From: CBDCWA01 sp046048295
Lineage (GTDB): Bacteria > Pseudomonadota > Alphaproteobacteria > Rhizobiales > Hyphomicrobiaceae
NCBI GenBank assembly: GCA_046048295.1
Contig: JBJOGJ010000008.1
Span: 1-34,876 of the forward strand
DNA: 34,876 nt
Reading direction: 5' to 3'
The notes under the pieces are model-generated. The model saw only the letters and a program-made list of their open reading frames with translations. It was not told the DNA's origin and searched no databases. The position numbers and the translations under genes are program-made. Shown here one piece after another: positions 7,670 to 14,990 of this stretch (position 1 is its first letter; each line of letters begins with the position of its first letter).

Positions 7670-8614
7670 ATGATTGCACCGCGGGTCACAGGAGTGAGGT
7701 CGGTCGACCTTGGCGTGGCGGACCTCGGGTCCAGCGTCGACTTCTATGGGGCGTGCTGGGGCCTGGAAAAGGTTTCGGCGCGGGATGGGACCGTGTACCT
7801 GAGAGCCACGGGGCCGGAGCACCATGCGCTCGGCTTGCATCAGGCCGATCGGATCGGACTTCTGGCCGCCAACTTCGCTGCCGCTGATAAGTCCGCGGTC
7901 GATGCGCTTCATGCCAAGGCCAAGGCGGCTGGTATCGAGGTGCTGGCGTCGCCAAGAGATTTGCCCGTGGAAGCTGGTGGCGGTTACGGCTTCGACTGCC
8001 GGATGCCGGAAGGCACGCGCATCTGCGTATCGGCCGACGTGGCGGCGCACGACGACGAGATTGAAGACCGGACCAGACCGAGCAAGTTCTCGCACGTCGT
8101 CTTTCGGACGGAGAAGTGCGACCAGACGGAAGCCTTCTTTGCGGACCTGTTGGGTTTCGCAGTGACCGATCGCACCAACAACATACACTTCCTGCGCTGC
8201 GCCTCGGACCACCACAGCGTGGCGCTGGCAAAGCTGGCCGGACCGGGCCTTCATCACATGGCCTTCGAGCTTCCGGATCTCGACTCTCTGATGCGGGCTT
8301 CCGGTCGCATGAGCATGAAGGGCTACCCGGTTGAGCATGGAGTAGGTCGCCACGCTGGGCCAGGCGACAATGTCTTCAGCTTCTTCGTCGAGCCAAACGG
8401 TTTCGCACTCGAGTACACGACGGAGATGGAACAGGTCGACGACAATTATCCCAGACGGAGCAAGGAATACTGGAGCTCGCGGCCGGTCCGGCCCTGCAGC
8501 TGGGGCATGGCGATGAAGGCAACGGACAAGGTGACGCGCGCGAAAGCCGGCACGATAACCGCCGAACTCAATGGTGATTGCTCCGAGGCAATATCGAAGA
8601 GCATGGCGAACTGA
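7670..8614 (+). CDS. VOC-superfamily extradiol (type I) dioxygenase-like protein
   Basis: A 314-residue two-module vicinal-oxygen-chelate protein resembling catechol 2,3-dioxygenase/BphC-type ring-cleavage enzymes. Module 1 begins GVRSVDLGVADLGSSVDFY; module 2 begins FSHVVFRTEKCDQTEAFF. Candidate Fe(II) ligands are His142 (SHVVF), His195 or 196 (LHHMAFEL) and Glu248 (FALEYTTE); His181-182 and Tyr249 are candidate acid-base residues. The C-terminal 60 residues extend beyond the second module. The ATG follows a strong GGGAGGCGAAG ribosome-binding sequence. It is the first gene after an FNR box plus the CTTAGATATCTAAG palindrome and precedes the TauD-like gene by about 105 bases, a likely operon. 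A meta-cleavage role is inferred; the substrate is unknown, and a non-dioxygenase VOC function cannot be excluded. Confidence 0.8.
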   Translation: MIAPRVTGVRSVDLGVADLGSSVDFYGACWGLEKVSARDGTVYLRATGPEHHALGLHQADRIGLLAANFAAADKSAVDALHAKAKAAGIEVLASPRDLPVEAGGGYGFDCRMPEGTRICVSADVAAHDDEIEDRTRPSKFSHVVFRTEKCDQTEAFFADLLGFAVTDRTNNIHFLRCASDHHSVALAKLAGPGLHHMAFELPDLDSLMRASGRMSMKGYPVEHGVGRHAGPGDNVFSFFVEPNGFALEYTTEMEQVDDNYPRRSKEYWSSRPVRPCSWGMAMKATDKVTRAKAGTITAELNGDCSEAISKSMAN

Positions 8615-8719
8615 CTGCACGGTGGCAAGGCGGATTGCACTGCTGACAATTTGAACAGCCTCCGATGCGTCGCGCAGCAAGACCGGCAGCAGTGGTAGCC
8701 AAGGAGGAGACACGGAGTG

Positions 8720-9793
8720 ATGGCAAACAGATTCGAGCGGTTGGGCCAGCGGCGTCGGCCAGCAAGAGCAATGGAGACGGTATTGGACCCCGCTGCATGG
8801 TATCCGGAGGACATCACGAAGACCGAGGGATGGCGCTATACGCTGTCGACAGAAGAAGTCGGCGAGATCAATGCGGCCTTGGCAATGGTCGAGGCGAAGG
8901 GAACAGACATTTCGAACGTCCGACGGAAGGACTTCCCGCTTCCCCGGTTCTCGGCTGGCATCGATCGCATTCGCGAGCAGCTACACGACGGTGTCGGGTT
9001 TGCGCAAATTCGCGGCATGCCGGTGTCCGAATGGACCAAGCAGCAGGCAGCAATTGCCTATTGGGGTATCGGCACGCACTTGGGTCGTGCACTGTCGCAA
9101 AACGGCAAGGGCGATCTCCTGGGACATATAAAGGATCTGGGTGGCGACTACAGCGATCCGATGACCAGGGGATACCTCACCAATGCGCGCATGGCATTCC
9201 ATGCTGACCAGTGTGACTATGTCGCTCTGTTTTGCCTTCAACAGGCGAAATCGGGGGGCGCAAGCCGCATTGCCAGCTCGGTCACCGTCTACAACGAGAT
9301 GCTGAAGGAGCGGCCCGATCTGGTCCCCGAACTTCTCGCGCCGAGCTACTGGACCATGCACGGTGAAGTCTCGCCAGGCCAGAAGCCCTGGTACGAGCTT
9401 GCCGTCTTCAATTTCCAGGACGGCTATTTTTCTGCCAAGGGCGTCAGTTCGCACGTCTTGAAGTCACAGGCGCTGGTGGGCGTTCCGCGGTATAGCGAGA
9501 AGCGCCTGGAGGCTTTTGCCAAATTCAAGGAGATTGCCGAGCGCATGTCCGTCCGCATTGATGTGCAGGCAGGCGACATAAACATCCTCCATAACCACGT
9601 CGTATTGCATTCACGCGATGCTTTCGAAGACTGGCCGGAACCTGAGCGCAAGCGCCATCTTTATCGTCTCTGGATCAATGACGATGAGTTCGGGCGCCCG
9701 ATTCCTGAAGTATTTCGTCGTAATATCCAGGGTATTTGGGTGGAAGGTGTCCGCGCCCGAGCGCAGAGCGACGTGGTGAACGAGATCGCCTGA
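8720..9793 (+). CDS. TauD/TfdA-family Fe(II)/2-oxoglutarate dioxygenase
   Basis: A 357-residue protein with the TauD/TfdA double-stranded beta-helix core. The 2-His-1-Asp iron triad is visible as His161-x-Asp163 (MAFHADQCDYV) and distal His297 (NHVVLHSRDAFED); Arg316 (HLYRLWIND) is the probable 2-oxoglutarate anchor. The first 70 residues precede the fold and lack a signal peptide. Translation may begin at GTG 8717 or at the adjacent ATG 8720; AAGGAGGA at 8701-8708 serves either, and ATG is preferred. The family hydroxylates or cleaves small organic acids, ethers, sulfonates and similar compounds. Position between ring-cleavage genes suggests side-chain or ether attack on an aromatic substrate, but that is inference. 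Confidence 0.82.
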   Translation: MANRFERLGQRRRPARAMETVLDPAAWYPEDITKTEGWRYTLSTEEVGEINAALAMVEAKGTDISNVRRKDFPLPRFSAGIDRIREQLHDGVGFAQIRGMPVSEWTKQQAAIAYWGIGTHLGRALSQNGKGDLLGHIKDLGGDYSDPMTRGYLTNARMAFHADQCDYVALFCLQQAKSGGASRIASSVTVYNEMLKERPDLVPELLAPSYWTMHGEVSPGQKPWYELAVFNFQDGYFSAKGVSSHVLKSQALVGVPRYSEKRLEAFAKFKEIAERMSVRIDVQAGDINILHNHVVLHSRDAFEDWPEPERKRHLYRLWINDDEFGRPIPEVFRRNIQGIWVEGVRARAQSDVVNEIA

Positions 9794-9800
9794 CGTCCGC

Positions 9801-9825
9801 TCCGGGCTGCGGTCGCAGCCCGGGG
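9801..9825. terminator. Hairpin between convergent TauD-like and ligB-like genes
   Basis: CCGGGCTGC (9802-9810) pairs with GCAGCCCGG (9815-9823) around a GGTC loop, just 8 bases after the TauD-like stop codon. No clear U-tract follows on either strand, so it may be a weak bidirectional terminator. The rest of the 90-base convergent gap shows nothing further. Confidence 0.5.
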
Positions 9826-9883
9826 AGTCTTGCCGCAGCAAGCAAGCAACGCGCAGACTGCGTCCGGCCTGGCCGCAAACAGC

Positions 9884-10750
9884 CTAGGCCGCTGAGCGGC
9901 GCACGCTCTTGGCGCTGTTCAGCAGCAATTGCGTCGCTGCAGCCGTATTGGAAATCGGCACGTGGTAGTTCCGGTGCGCCTCGCTGACGGTGCCGGTCAG
10001 AGCGCCGCGCATCGCAATCCAGTTGAGCAGCTCTACACCTTGCGCCCCGGCTTCCCTTATGAGTTCGTGGATCGAGTATTGCGCAAGTGCATCCGGATCG
10101 TCGATGAGCTTGTCCATGCTCATCCTGTCGAAGGCCTTGTTGATGAAACCGGCTCGCTTCCCGTCAAGCTGGTGTGACAGGCCACCCGTCCCGACCACCA
10201 CAATTCGCAGGTCGGAGCCGTAGCTTTCGAGCGCGCGTCCCACACTGCGTCCGAGCGCGAGGCACCGCCGGGGCGAAGGCAAAGGATGCTGTACGGTATT
10301 GATGGCGATCGGCACGACCTTGACCAGCCACTCGCCTCCACCCGGCCACATGAGCTGCATCGGAATGGTCGAGGCATGGTCAACGAGCATTTCCTGGCAC
10401 ATCGTCAGGTCGAAATCGTCTCCGACAACTGAATTAATGATGTGCCACGAAAGGTCCGGATCGCCGACGAAACTGCGAGCCACCGGTATTCCCCAACCCT
10501 CGTCTGCGCTCGCATAGGCGGATGCGGCCCCGATCGCGAACGTCGGCATCTTGTCCAGGAAGAAATTCAGACCGTGATCGTTGTAGAAGATCACCGCGAT
10601 GTCGGGTTTGGATTCGCTCAGCCAGCTGCGGACAAAATCGAATCCCGAAAAGAACGGCTTCCAGTAGGGATCGTCCTGCAGGCCGTCAGCAATGGCCTTC
10701 CCTATGGACGGAACGTGGGTGGTGCCGACAGCACCAATGACTTGCGCCAT
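9884..10750 (-). CDS. LigB-type (class III) extradiol ring-cleavage dioxygenase, catalytic beta subunit
   Basis: Catalytic subunit of a protocatechuate 4,5-dioxygenase-like enzyme. The 288-residue protein starts at ATG 10750 (MAQVIGAVGTTHVPSIG). Residues matching the family active site are His12 (TTHVPS) and His59 (YNDHGLNFF) as iron ligands, Glu240 (GVELLNW) as the third ligand and His193 (GGLSHQLDG) as catalytic base. The length is close to the roughly 300 residues of known LigB proteins. It starts one base after the ligA-like stop codon, so the two subunits are translationally coupled. The exact substrate (protocatechuate, gallate or another catecholic acid) cannot be told from sequence alone, so no gene symbol is assigned. 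Confidence 0.88.
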   Translation of the reverse strand: MAQVIGAVGTTHVPSIGKAIADGLQDDPYWKPFFSGFDFVRSWLSESKPDIAVIFYNDHGLNFFLDKMPTFAIGAASAYASADEGWGIPVARSFVGDPDLSWHIINSVVGDDFDLTMCQEMLVDHASTIPMQLMWPGGGEWLVKVVPIAINTVQHPLPSPRRCLALGRSVGRALESYGSDLRIVVVGTGGLSHQLDGKRAGFINKAFDRMSMDKLIDDPDALAQYSIHELIREAGAQGVELLNWIAMRGALTGTVSEAHRNYHVPISNTAAATQLLLNSAKSVRRSAA

Positions 10751-10751
10751 G

Positions 10752-11096
10752 CTATGCACTCCCAGCTTCCAGAAGCCGCGCCTTGAATTCTTCGACGCTG
10801 ACACCCGTCTGCTGCGCACCGATGTCCTGGACGTTGAGCCCGAAGATGCCGGCCAGCTTGGCCAAGTAGTAGATGTTGCCACCCGCCTCGATCATCTTGA
10901 GCACGTCCCGGCTTCGCACGGCTTCCCGCTGCTCGCTCGTCAGGCCGAACCTGGAACAATAGGCATCTTCATCATCGAGGAACGCCTGGCGATTCCCCGC
11001 GTTGTTGAATGAAAAGCACATCTTGTTGAGCGCGTAGCCCCTCTTCGCAAGCTCTGCGTCGAACAGAATTGTGCCAGGTATCGGCTCGTCGGCCAT
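10752..11096 (-). CDS. LigA-type small alpha subunit of class III extradiol dioxygenase
   Basis: A 114-residue helical protein (MADEPIPGTILFDAELAKRG) of the LigA family, which caps the active site of LigB. The motifs GYALNKMCFSFN, FLDDEDAYCSRFGL and AGGNIYYLAKLAGIFGLN are characteristic of the family. ATG 11096 is chosen because the longer in-frame extension to 11186 is not conserved in character and would run through the FNR box at 11155-11168. First gene of a two-gene minus-strand operon with the LigB-like gene; its leader begins in the divergent regulatory region shared with the FAD monooxygenase. Confidence 0.88.
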   Translation of the reverse strand: MADEPIPGTILFDAELAKRGYALNKMCFSFNNAGNRQAFLDDEDAYCSRFGLTSEQREAVRSRDVLKMIEAGGNIYYLAKLAGIFGLNVQDIGAQQTGVSVEEFKARLLEAGSA

Positions 11097-11154
11097 TGCT
11101 TTTCTCCGTCCCCCGAACTCTTGGCAAGACTCGTGAGATGACGGCGCAAGGGCC

Positions 11155-11168
11155 TTGATCTGCATCAA
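11155..11168. promoter_or_regulatory. FNR/FixK box in the ligAB / monooxygenase divergent promoter
   Basis: TTGATCTGCATCAA is a perfect TTGAT-N4-ATCAA anaerobox. Its centre is about 65 bp upstream of the ligA-like ATG and 53 bp upstream of ATG 11215. At -41.5 the plus-strand transcript would start near 11203, placing the CTTAGATATCTAAG palindrome over the -10 region; for the minus strand the start would be near 11120. It therefore could activate either or both divergent operons. Confidence 0.75.
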
Positions 11169-11189
11169 CGTGTTACCCGGCGTCACATA

Positions 11190-11203
11190 CTTAGATATCT
11201 AAG
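11190..11203. promoter_or_regulatory. 14-bp palindromic operator, copy 2
   Basis: CTTAGATATCTAAG, identical to the 14-mer at 7637-7650. It begins 22 bases after the end of the FNR box and ends 11 bases before the first possible start codon of the monooxygenase. Its repeat at two promoters of the same island supports a shared transcription factor acting in trans. Confidence 0.72.
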
Positions 11204-11214
11204 ATGTCGAAGGG

Positions 11215-12894
11215 ATGGATATGCAGTTTCAGGCAGGCGACGCACGCACGCCTGGGAGAGAGGGGCACGTGAGCCAGCAGGTACTGATCGTAGGAGCGGG
11301 CCCCGTCGGGCTGACGCTAGCAATCGACCTTGCAAAACGAGGCGTCAAATCGACGCTGATCGAGAAGAAGGATGCGCCGCAGTTCCTCCCGAAGATGGAG
11401 CGCTGCAATGCGCGTACGATGGAAATCTACCGCCGGCTTGGCCTGGCCGAGAAGATAAGATCCGCAGGTCTGCGCCCGGACATCCCGATGGATGTCTATG
11501 TCATCCTCGCCATGAACGAACCCCCGCTCCTCCGGCTGCCCTACCCCTCCGTGAATGAAGCGCGTGCAACGATCAAGGCAACCAATGACGGTACGGAGCC
11601 TCTCGAGCCCTATCAGCTCATCTCCCAGTACACGCTCGAGCCACTTCTGAAGTCGGTTGCGGAATCCATGTCGAACGTCGATGTGCGCTTCGGTTGTGAG
11701 TTGCTGTCCATAGAACAGGACGAAGCGGGCGTGACGGCTACGGTGAGGAATTCCGACGGCTCGACGGAGAAAGTCAGGACGCTATACCTTGTAGGCTGCG
11801 ATGGCGGCGCGAGCACCGTGCGCAAGGAACTCGACATCAGGATTCGTGGCGAGTTCAATATGCTCGAACTCTATCAGGCTCTCTATCGCTGCGACGAATT
11901 GTTCGAGAAGATTCCCATTGGCAATGGCCCGGGACCCGGCCGGCACTATCACGTTGCCGACGGCCAGAGCACCTTCCTCATCATGCAGGACTCGACGCGT
12001 CACTTCACGCTCCATTCCGTCGTCGAACGGCCGGAGGATATGAAGGCCATGTTCGAGAAGACCGTTGGAATTCCGGTCAAGTACGAGATGCTGGCCTGCA
12101 ATCCGTGGCGGCAGAATCTGGTCGTGGCGGATCGTTATCAGGTCGGCCGCGTGTTCCTGGCTGGCGACGCGGTGCACCTTGTGATCCCGACTGGAGGGCT
12201 CGGCATGAACACGGGCGTCGGCGATGCCGTCGATCTCGGCTGGAAGCTCGCTGCCACGATCAAGGGGTGGGGAGGACCGAACCTCCTGCAATCCTACGAG
12301 ATTGAGCGCCGCCAGATCGGTGACCGCAACGTCGGCGCCTCCCGCTATGCGTCTCTCGGCAGGCGCAAGTGGCGCAGCCAATGGCGGCCTGAGATCCGCG
12401 ATAGGACGCCACAGGGCAAGTGGGTTCGCGAGAACCTGGTACGAGTGGCTGACATCGAGCAGCGCAAGACAAACGAGATGATCGGCGCCGAACTCGGCTA
12501 TCGCTATTACGGGTCGCCGATCATATGGGACGAGCCGGGCGGTCCGGAGACGCTGTATCGCGAATATGAGCCCACGACCTGGCCCGGAGCGCGCCTGCCT
12601 CACGTCTGGCTGAACGACGGCGGTGCGATGCAGGACCGGATACCGTTCGAGGGCTACACTATTCTGAAGCTGGGAAATGCCTCTTCAGACATAGGTGCTT
12701 TGGCTGCCGCGCTGCGCAAGTCAGGAGCCGATTGCACGGTGCTCGATGTCACCGATGAGATCGCCCGCGATATCTACGGATACGACTACATCCTTCTGCG
12801 ACCCGACATGCATGTGGCCTGGCGTGGCAATGCCGCGCCTGAGGACGCATCCCATGTTGCAGGTGTCGTGACGGGGCATCGACCACTGTTCTGA
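11215..12894 (+). CDS. FAD-dependent aromatic monooxygenase (PheA/TfdB/MhpA-like)
   Basis: A flavoprotein hydroxylase of the PheA/TfdB group, which inserts one oxygen atom into a phenolic ring using NAD(P)H. Counted from ATG 11215 it has 559 residues. The FAD-binding GAGPVGLTLA lies at residues 27-36, a DG motif (GCDGGASTVRKEL) near 200, and the GD motif (LAGDAVHLVIPTGGLGMNTG) near 317. The C-terminal part from about residue 480 looks like the thioredoxin-like tail of this group. The start is uncertain: ATG 11215, ATG 11221 (AAGGG at the right spacing) and GTG 11269 (MSQQVLIVGAG, after a GAGAGGGG) are all possible; the last starts closest to the FAD fold. It is governed by the divergent FNR-box/palindrome region. 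The likely substrate is a hydroxylated aromatic acid, by inference. Confidence 0.86.
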   Translation: MDMQFQAGDARTPGREGHVSQQVLIVGAGPVGLTLAIDLAKRGVKSTLIEKKDAPQFLPKMERCNARTMEIYRRLGLAEKIRSAGLRPDIPMDVYVILAMNEPPLLRLPYPSVNEARATIKATNDGTEPLEPYQLISQYTLEPLLKSVAESMSNVDVRFGCELLSIEQDEAGVTATVRNSDGSTEKVRTLYLVGCDGGASTVRKELDIRIRGEFNMLELYQALYRCDELFEKIPIGNGPGPGRHYHVADGQSTFLIMQDSTRHFTLHSVVERPEDMKAMFEKTVGIPVKYEMLACNPWRQNLVVADRYQVGRVFLAGDAVHLVIPTGGLGMNTGVGDAVDLGWKLAATIKGWGGPNLLQSYEIERRQIGDRNVGASRYASLGRRKWRSQWRPEIRDRTPQGKWVRENLVRVADIEQRKTNEMIGAELGYRYYGSPIIWDEPGGPETLYREYEPTTWPGARLPHVWLNDGGAMQDRIPFEGYTILKLGNASSDIGALAAALRKSGADCTVLDVTDEIARDIYGYDYILLRPDMHVAWRGNAAPEDASHVAGVVTGHRPLF

Positions 12895-13066
12895 GTGCGC
12901 CGCAATGGCAGGATCAAATATTTTTTGCGAAGGAATTCGGCAGGAGTCCGCTCCCGTCGTCTCATCTTCGGAAGCATCAGCTTCCGGAAATCTTGCGGTT
13001 CTTGGGTGCGGCAACAGTCGTCAGCGTTTGCGGCGGCATGCTGTTCGTTTGGACCGCAAACCATTG

Positions 13067-13108
13067 CGACATATCGTTGCCTCCTCGTTGACGAGCCCCG
13101 ATATGTCG
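13067..13108. promoter_or_regulatory. Paired CGAYATRTCG inverted elements
   Basis: CGACATATCG (13067-13076) and its exact reverse complement CGATATGTCG (13099-13108) flank a CTCGT-TG-ACGAG inverted repeat. Each decamer is itself an imperfect palindrome, so the pair could be two operator copies about three helical turns apart, or the arms of one large hairpin in a transcript. No regulator gene is adjacent. Confidence 0.45.
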
Positions 13109-13118
13109 TGCAACTCTG

Positions 13119-13154
13119 GTTCGCATAAAGGAACGATGTTCCATATAAAAGAAC
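13119..13154. promoter_or_regulatory. Overlapping GGAAC/GTTCC palindromes upstream of the Rieske oxygenase
   Basis: GGAAC-GAT-GTTCC (13130-13142) is a perfect interrupted palindrome. Overlapping it are GTTC-N8-GAAC (13119-13134) and GTTC-N9-GAAC (13138-13154), so that GTTC and GAAC alternate four times with near-identical ATAAA spacers. The arrangement resembles operators of IclR-type regulators, which often control aromatic catabolism; that assignment is inference. It lies about 110-145 bp before ATG 13264. Confidence 0.5.
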
Positions 13155-13263
13155 ACGATACTCTTTATGCAACTCGTTTCTTTGATCGATCGGCCGCTGG
13201 CTTTGGCATCCTCGGATGGCGGGTCGAAACGGTCGACGAGAGCGAACGCCGACGGAGCAAGAC

Positions 13264-14547
13264 ATGCTGAGAAAAGAACAGAACGATCTTCTATGCCAGA
13301 CCGGTCCAGGTACGCCGATGGGCAACCTGTTCCGCTGCTATTGGATTCCCGCCCTCCTTGCGGAGGAGTTGCCGGAGAACGACTGTCCGCCGGTTCGCGT
13401 GAAGCTGCTGTCGGAACGACTGATCGCCTTCCGCGATACAAATGGAAATTACGGTCTGATGGACGAGTTCTGTGCCCATCGTGGCCCATCTCTGTGGTTC
13501 GGGCGCGTAGAAGAGTGCGGGATCCGATGCCCCTATCACGGCTGGAAGTTCGATTACACCGGCCAGTGTGTGGAGGTGCCTTCAGAATCGAAGGAGAGCG
13601 GCTTTGCCGACCGCATAAAGCTAAAGTCGTATCCGATGATCGAACGCGGCGGCGTTCTGTGGACGTACATGGGCCCGCCGGAGAACCAGCCGCCGTTGCC
13701 GGAGTGGGAGTTCTGCACGGTGCCGGCCGAACAGACCTTCACGTCGAAGCGGTTCCAGGAGTGCAACTGGCTGCAGGCCATGGAAGGCGGCATCGACAAC
13801 GCGCACGTCTCCTGGCTGCATGGCGATGCCCTGCACTCCGACCCGCTCTTCAAGGGAGCCGGCGGCAACCAGTACATGTTCACCGATAAGGCGCCGGTGT
13901 TCGAGGTGGTCGAAAGCGATGGCGGTCTTTACATCGGCGCGCGTCGGCACGCAGGAGACGACGAGTACTACTGGCGCATCACGCAATACGTTGTGCCGAC
14001 TTTTACGATGATTCCGCCGCGCGGTGGCCACACGATACACGGTCATTTCTGGATCCCGATCGACGACGAGAACTGCTGGGCATGGTCGTACGACTTCCAT
14101 CCCGCACGGGCGATCAAGCCGGAAGAGCGAACCGCTATGAAGAATGGCTCCGGTGTGCACGTCAAGTACATCCCGGGCACCTACAACACACTCGCCAACA
14201 AGGACAACGACTACTTGATTGACCGTGGCAGGCAGAAGTTGGGTGAGTTGTCGAGCGGTATCGAAGGCATCGCGATGCAGGATGCATCGCTGCAGGAGAG
14301 CATGGGGCCGATCCAGGACCGCACGAAGGAGAACCTCGCGTCCTCCGACAACGGCGTCATCATGGCCCGCCACCTGATGTTCAAGGCGATGAAGGATCTG
14401 GAGAAGGGTATCATGCCGCAAGGGCGCGTCGCCGAGCATCAGCGGGTTCGCTCTGCATCGCTGCTGCTTCCCAAGGACCAGCCGTTCAAGGAAGCTGCAG
14501 GCGATGCCCTGCGATCCAAGGTAGGCGTCGGTCCGGCAACAGTCTGA
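13264..14547 (+). CDS. Rieske non-heme iron oxygenase, alpha subunit (phthalate 4,5-dioxygenase-like)
   Basis: Terminal oxygenase component of a ring-hydroxylating or demethylating Rieske system. From ATG 13264 (MLRKEQNDLLCQTGPGTPMG) it has 427 residues. The Rieske 2Fe-2S ligands are Cys70-x-His72 and Cys89-x2-His92 (CxH-x16-CxxH). The mononuclear iron site shows Asp178, His181 and His186 in GGIDNAHVSWLHGD; the third ligand is probably an Asp in the NLASSDNGVI region. The N-terminal RYWIPALL-like stretch and overall length resemble phthalate 4,5-dioxygenase and related demethylases. The start is placed at this MLR rather than 48 bases upstream because it matches the family N-terminus and follows a GGAG. 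No ferredoxin reductase partner is adjacent. A stem-loop terminator follows. Confidence 0.88.
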   Translation: MLRKEQNDLLCQTGPGTPMGNLFRCYWIPALLAEELPENDCPPVRVKLLSERLIAFRDTNGNYGLMDEFCAHRGPSLWFGRVEECGIRCPYHGWKFDYTGQCVEVPSESKESGFADRIKLKSYPMIERGGVLWTYMGPPENQPPLPEWEFCTVPAEQTFTSKRFQECNWLQAMEGGIDNAHVSWLHGDALHSDPLFKGAGGNQYMFTDKAPVFEVVESDGGLYIGARRHAGDDEYYWRITQYVVPTFTMIPPRGGHTIHGHFWIPIDDENCWAWSYDFHPARAIKPEERTAMKNGSGVHVKYIPGTYNTLANKDNDYLIDRGRQKLGELSSGIEGIAMQDASLQESMGPIQDRTKENLASSDNGVIMARHLMFKAMKDLEKGIMPQGRVAEHQRVRSASLLLPKDQPFKEAAGDALRSKVGVGPATV

Positions 14548-14586
14548 CGGTTCGATAGCTGCTTCTGAGCGTCTCCCCAGACGCAC

Positions 14587-14612
14587 GGGCGCCCCGATTG
14601 GGGCGCCCTTTC
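14587..14612 (+). terminator. Rho-independent terminator of the Rieske oxygenase gene
   Basis: GGGCGCCCC (14587-14595) and GGGGCGCCC (14600-14608) form a perfect 9-bp GC-rich stem with a GATT loop, followed by a short TTT tract, 39 bases after the stop codon. Confidence 0.8.
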
Positions 14613-14990
14613 CGTTATATGTGCTGGTGCTTCGAGTTTTCCCGCAGCTTCCGGCGGTCTTGGGCAGGGTTGATGGTGCTATCCGAGCCCGGTGCGGAAA
14701 CGCCTCGGATCTCGACCATCGGTGGTGCCTCACATAGGCTCGCAAGGCAGATCTTGTAGCGCTATCATGGAGTGGCATTGATACATGGGGGAGGCAACGC
14801 TGACGGCAAGATGCGCGACGACGCCTTCCATGTCCGCGAGTGACCCCACCTTGTGGGTGGCCACTCTTTGCCGGTTGACGCAATGAAGCCCCTAGTCTTG
14901 CAGCATGGCACTGTTACGATGGCCGGGTGTGCCGATAGTTGAGACCGGCTGGTCCGGTCGACCAAGCCGACAAGACGGAAAGCTACTGCA
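14613..14990. other. Intergenic region upstream of the SLC13-type permease
   Basis: A 378-base stretch with no supported gene. Two tiny plus-strand frames (28 codons from 14671, 33 codons from 14785) have no convincing family character and are left uncalled. A small hairpin (CCACC/GGGTGG) lies near 14846-14861. Just before the permease a bulged inverted repeat, CGGCTGGTC near 14945 and GACCAAGCCG near 14959, could form a leader stem-loop. No FNR box or CTTAGATATCTAAG copy was found. Confidence 0.4.

Larger units (their letters stand above)
12895..13263. other. Intergenic region rich in inverted repeats (Rieske oxygenase promoter)
   Basis: A 369-base stretch without a supported gene. It contains an 8-bp inverted repeat, GTTTGCGG (13026-13033) and CCGCAAAC (13054-13061), and two near-palindromic decamers, CGACATATCG (13067-13076) and CGATATGTCG (13099-13108), which are perfect inverted copies 32 bp apart centre to centre. 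A small CTCGT/ACGAG hairpin lies between these, and overlapping GGAAC/GTTCC repeats follow. No FNR box was found. No clear terminator for the monooxygenase gene is present. Confidence 0.6.

Noticed and set aside
7646..8713. Minus-strand open frame of about 355 codons
   Set aside because: Antisense to the VOC-type dioxygenase gene, which has a good ribosome-binding site and recognisable motifs; the antisense product looks non-native (Arg/His-rich).
13183..13196. TTGATCGATCGG as a possible FNR box before the Rieske gene
   Set aside because: The second half-site TCAA is missing at the required spacing.
13621..14883. Minus-strand open frame of about 420 codons
   Set aside because: Antisense to the Rieske oxygenase gene; no recognisable domain.
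14671..14886. Two tiny plus-strand frames (28 and 33 codons)
   Set aside because: No family character, and chance frames of this size are expected in intergenic DNA.
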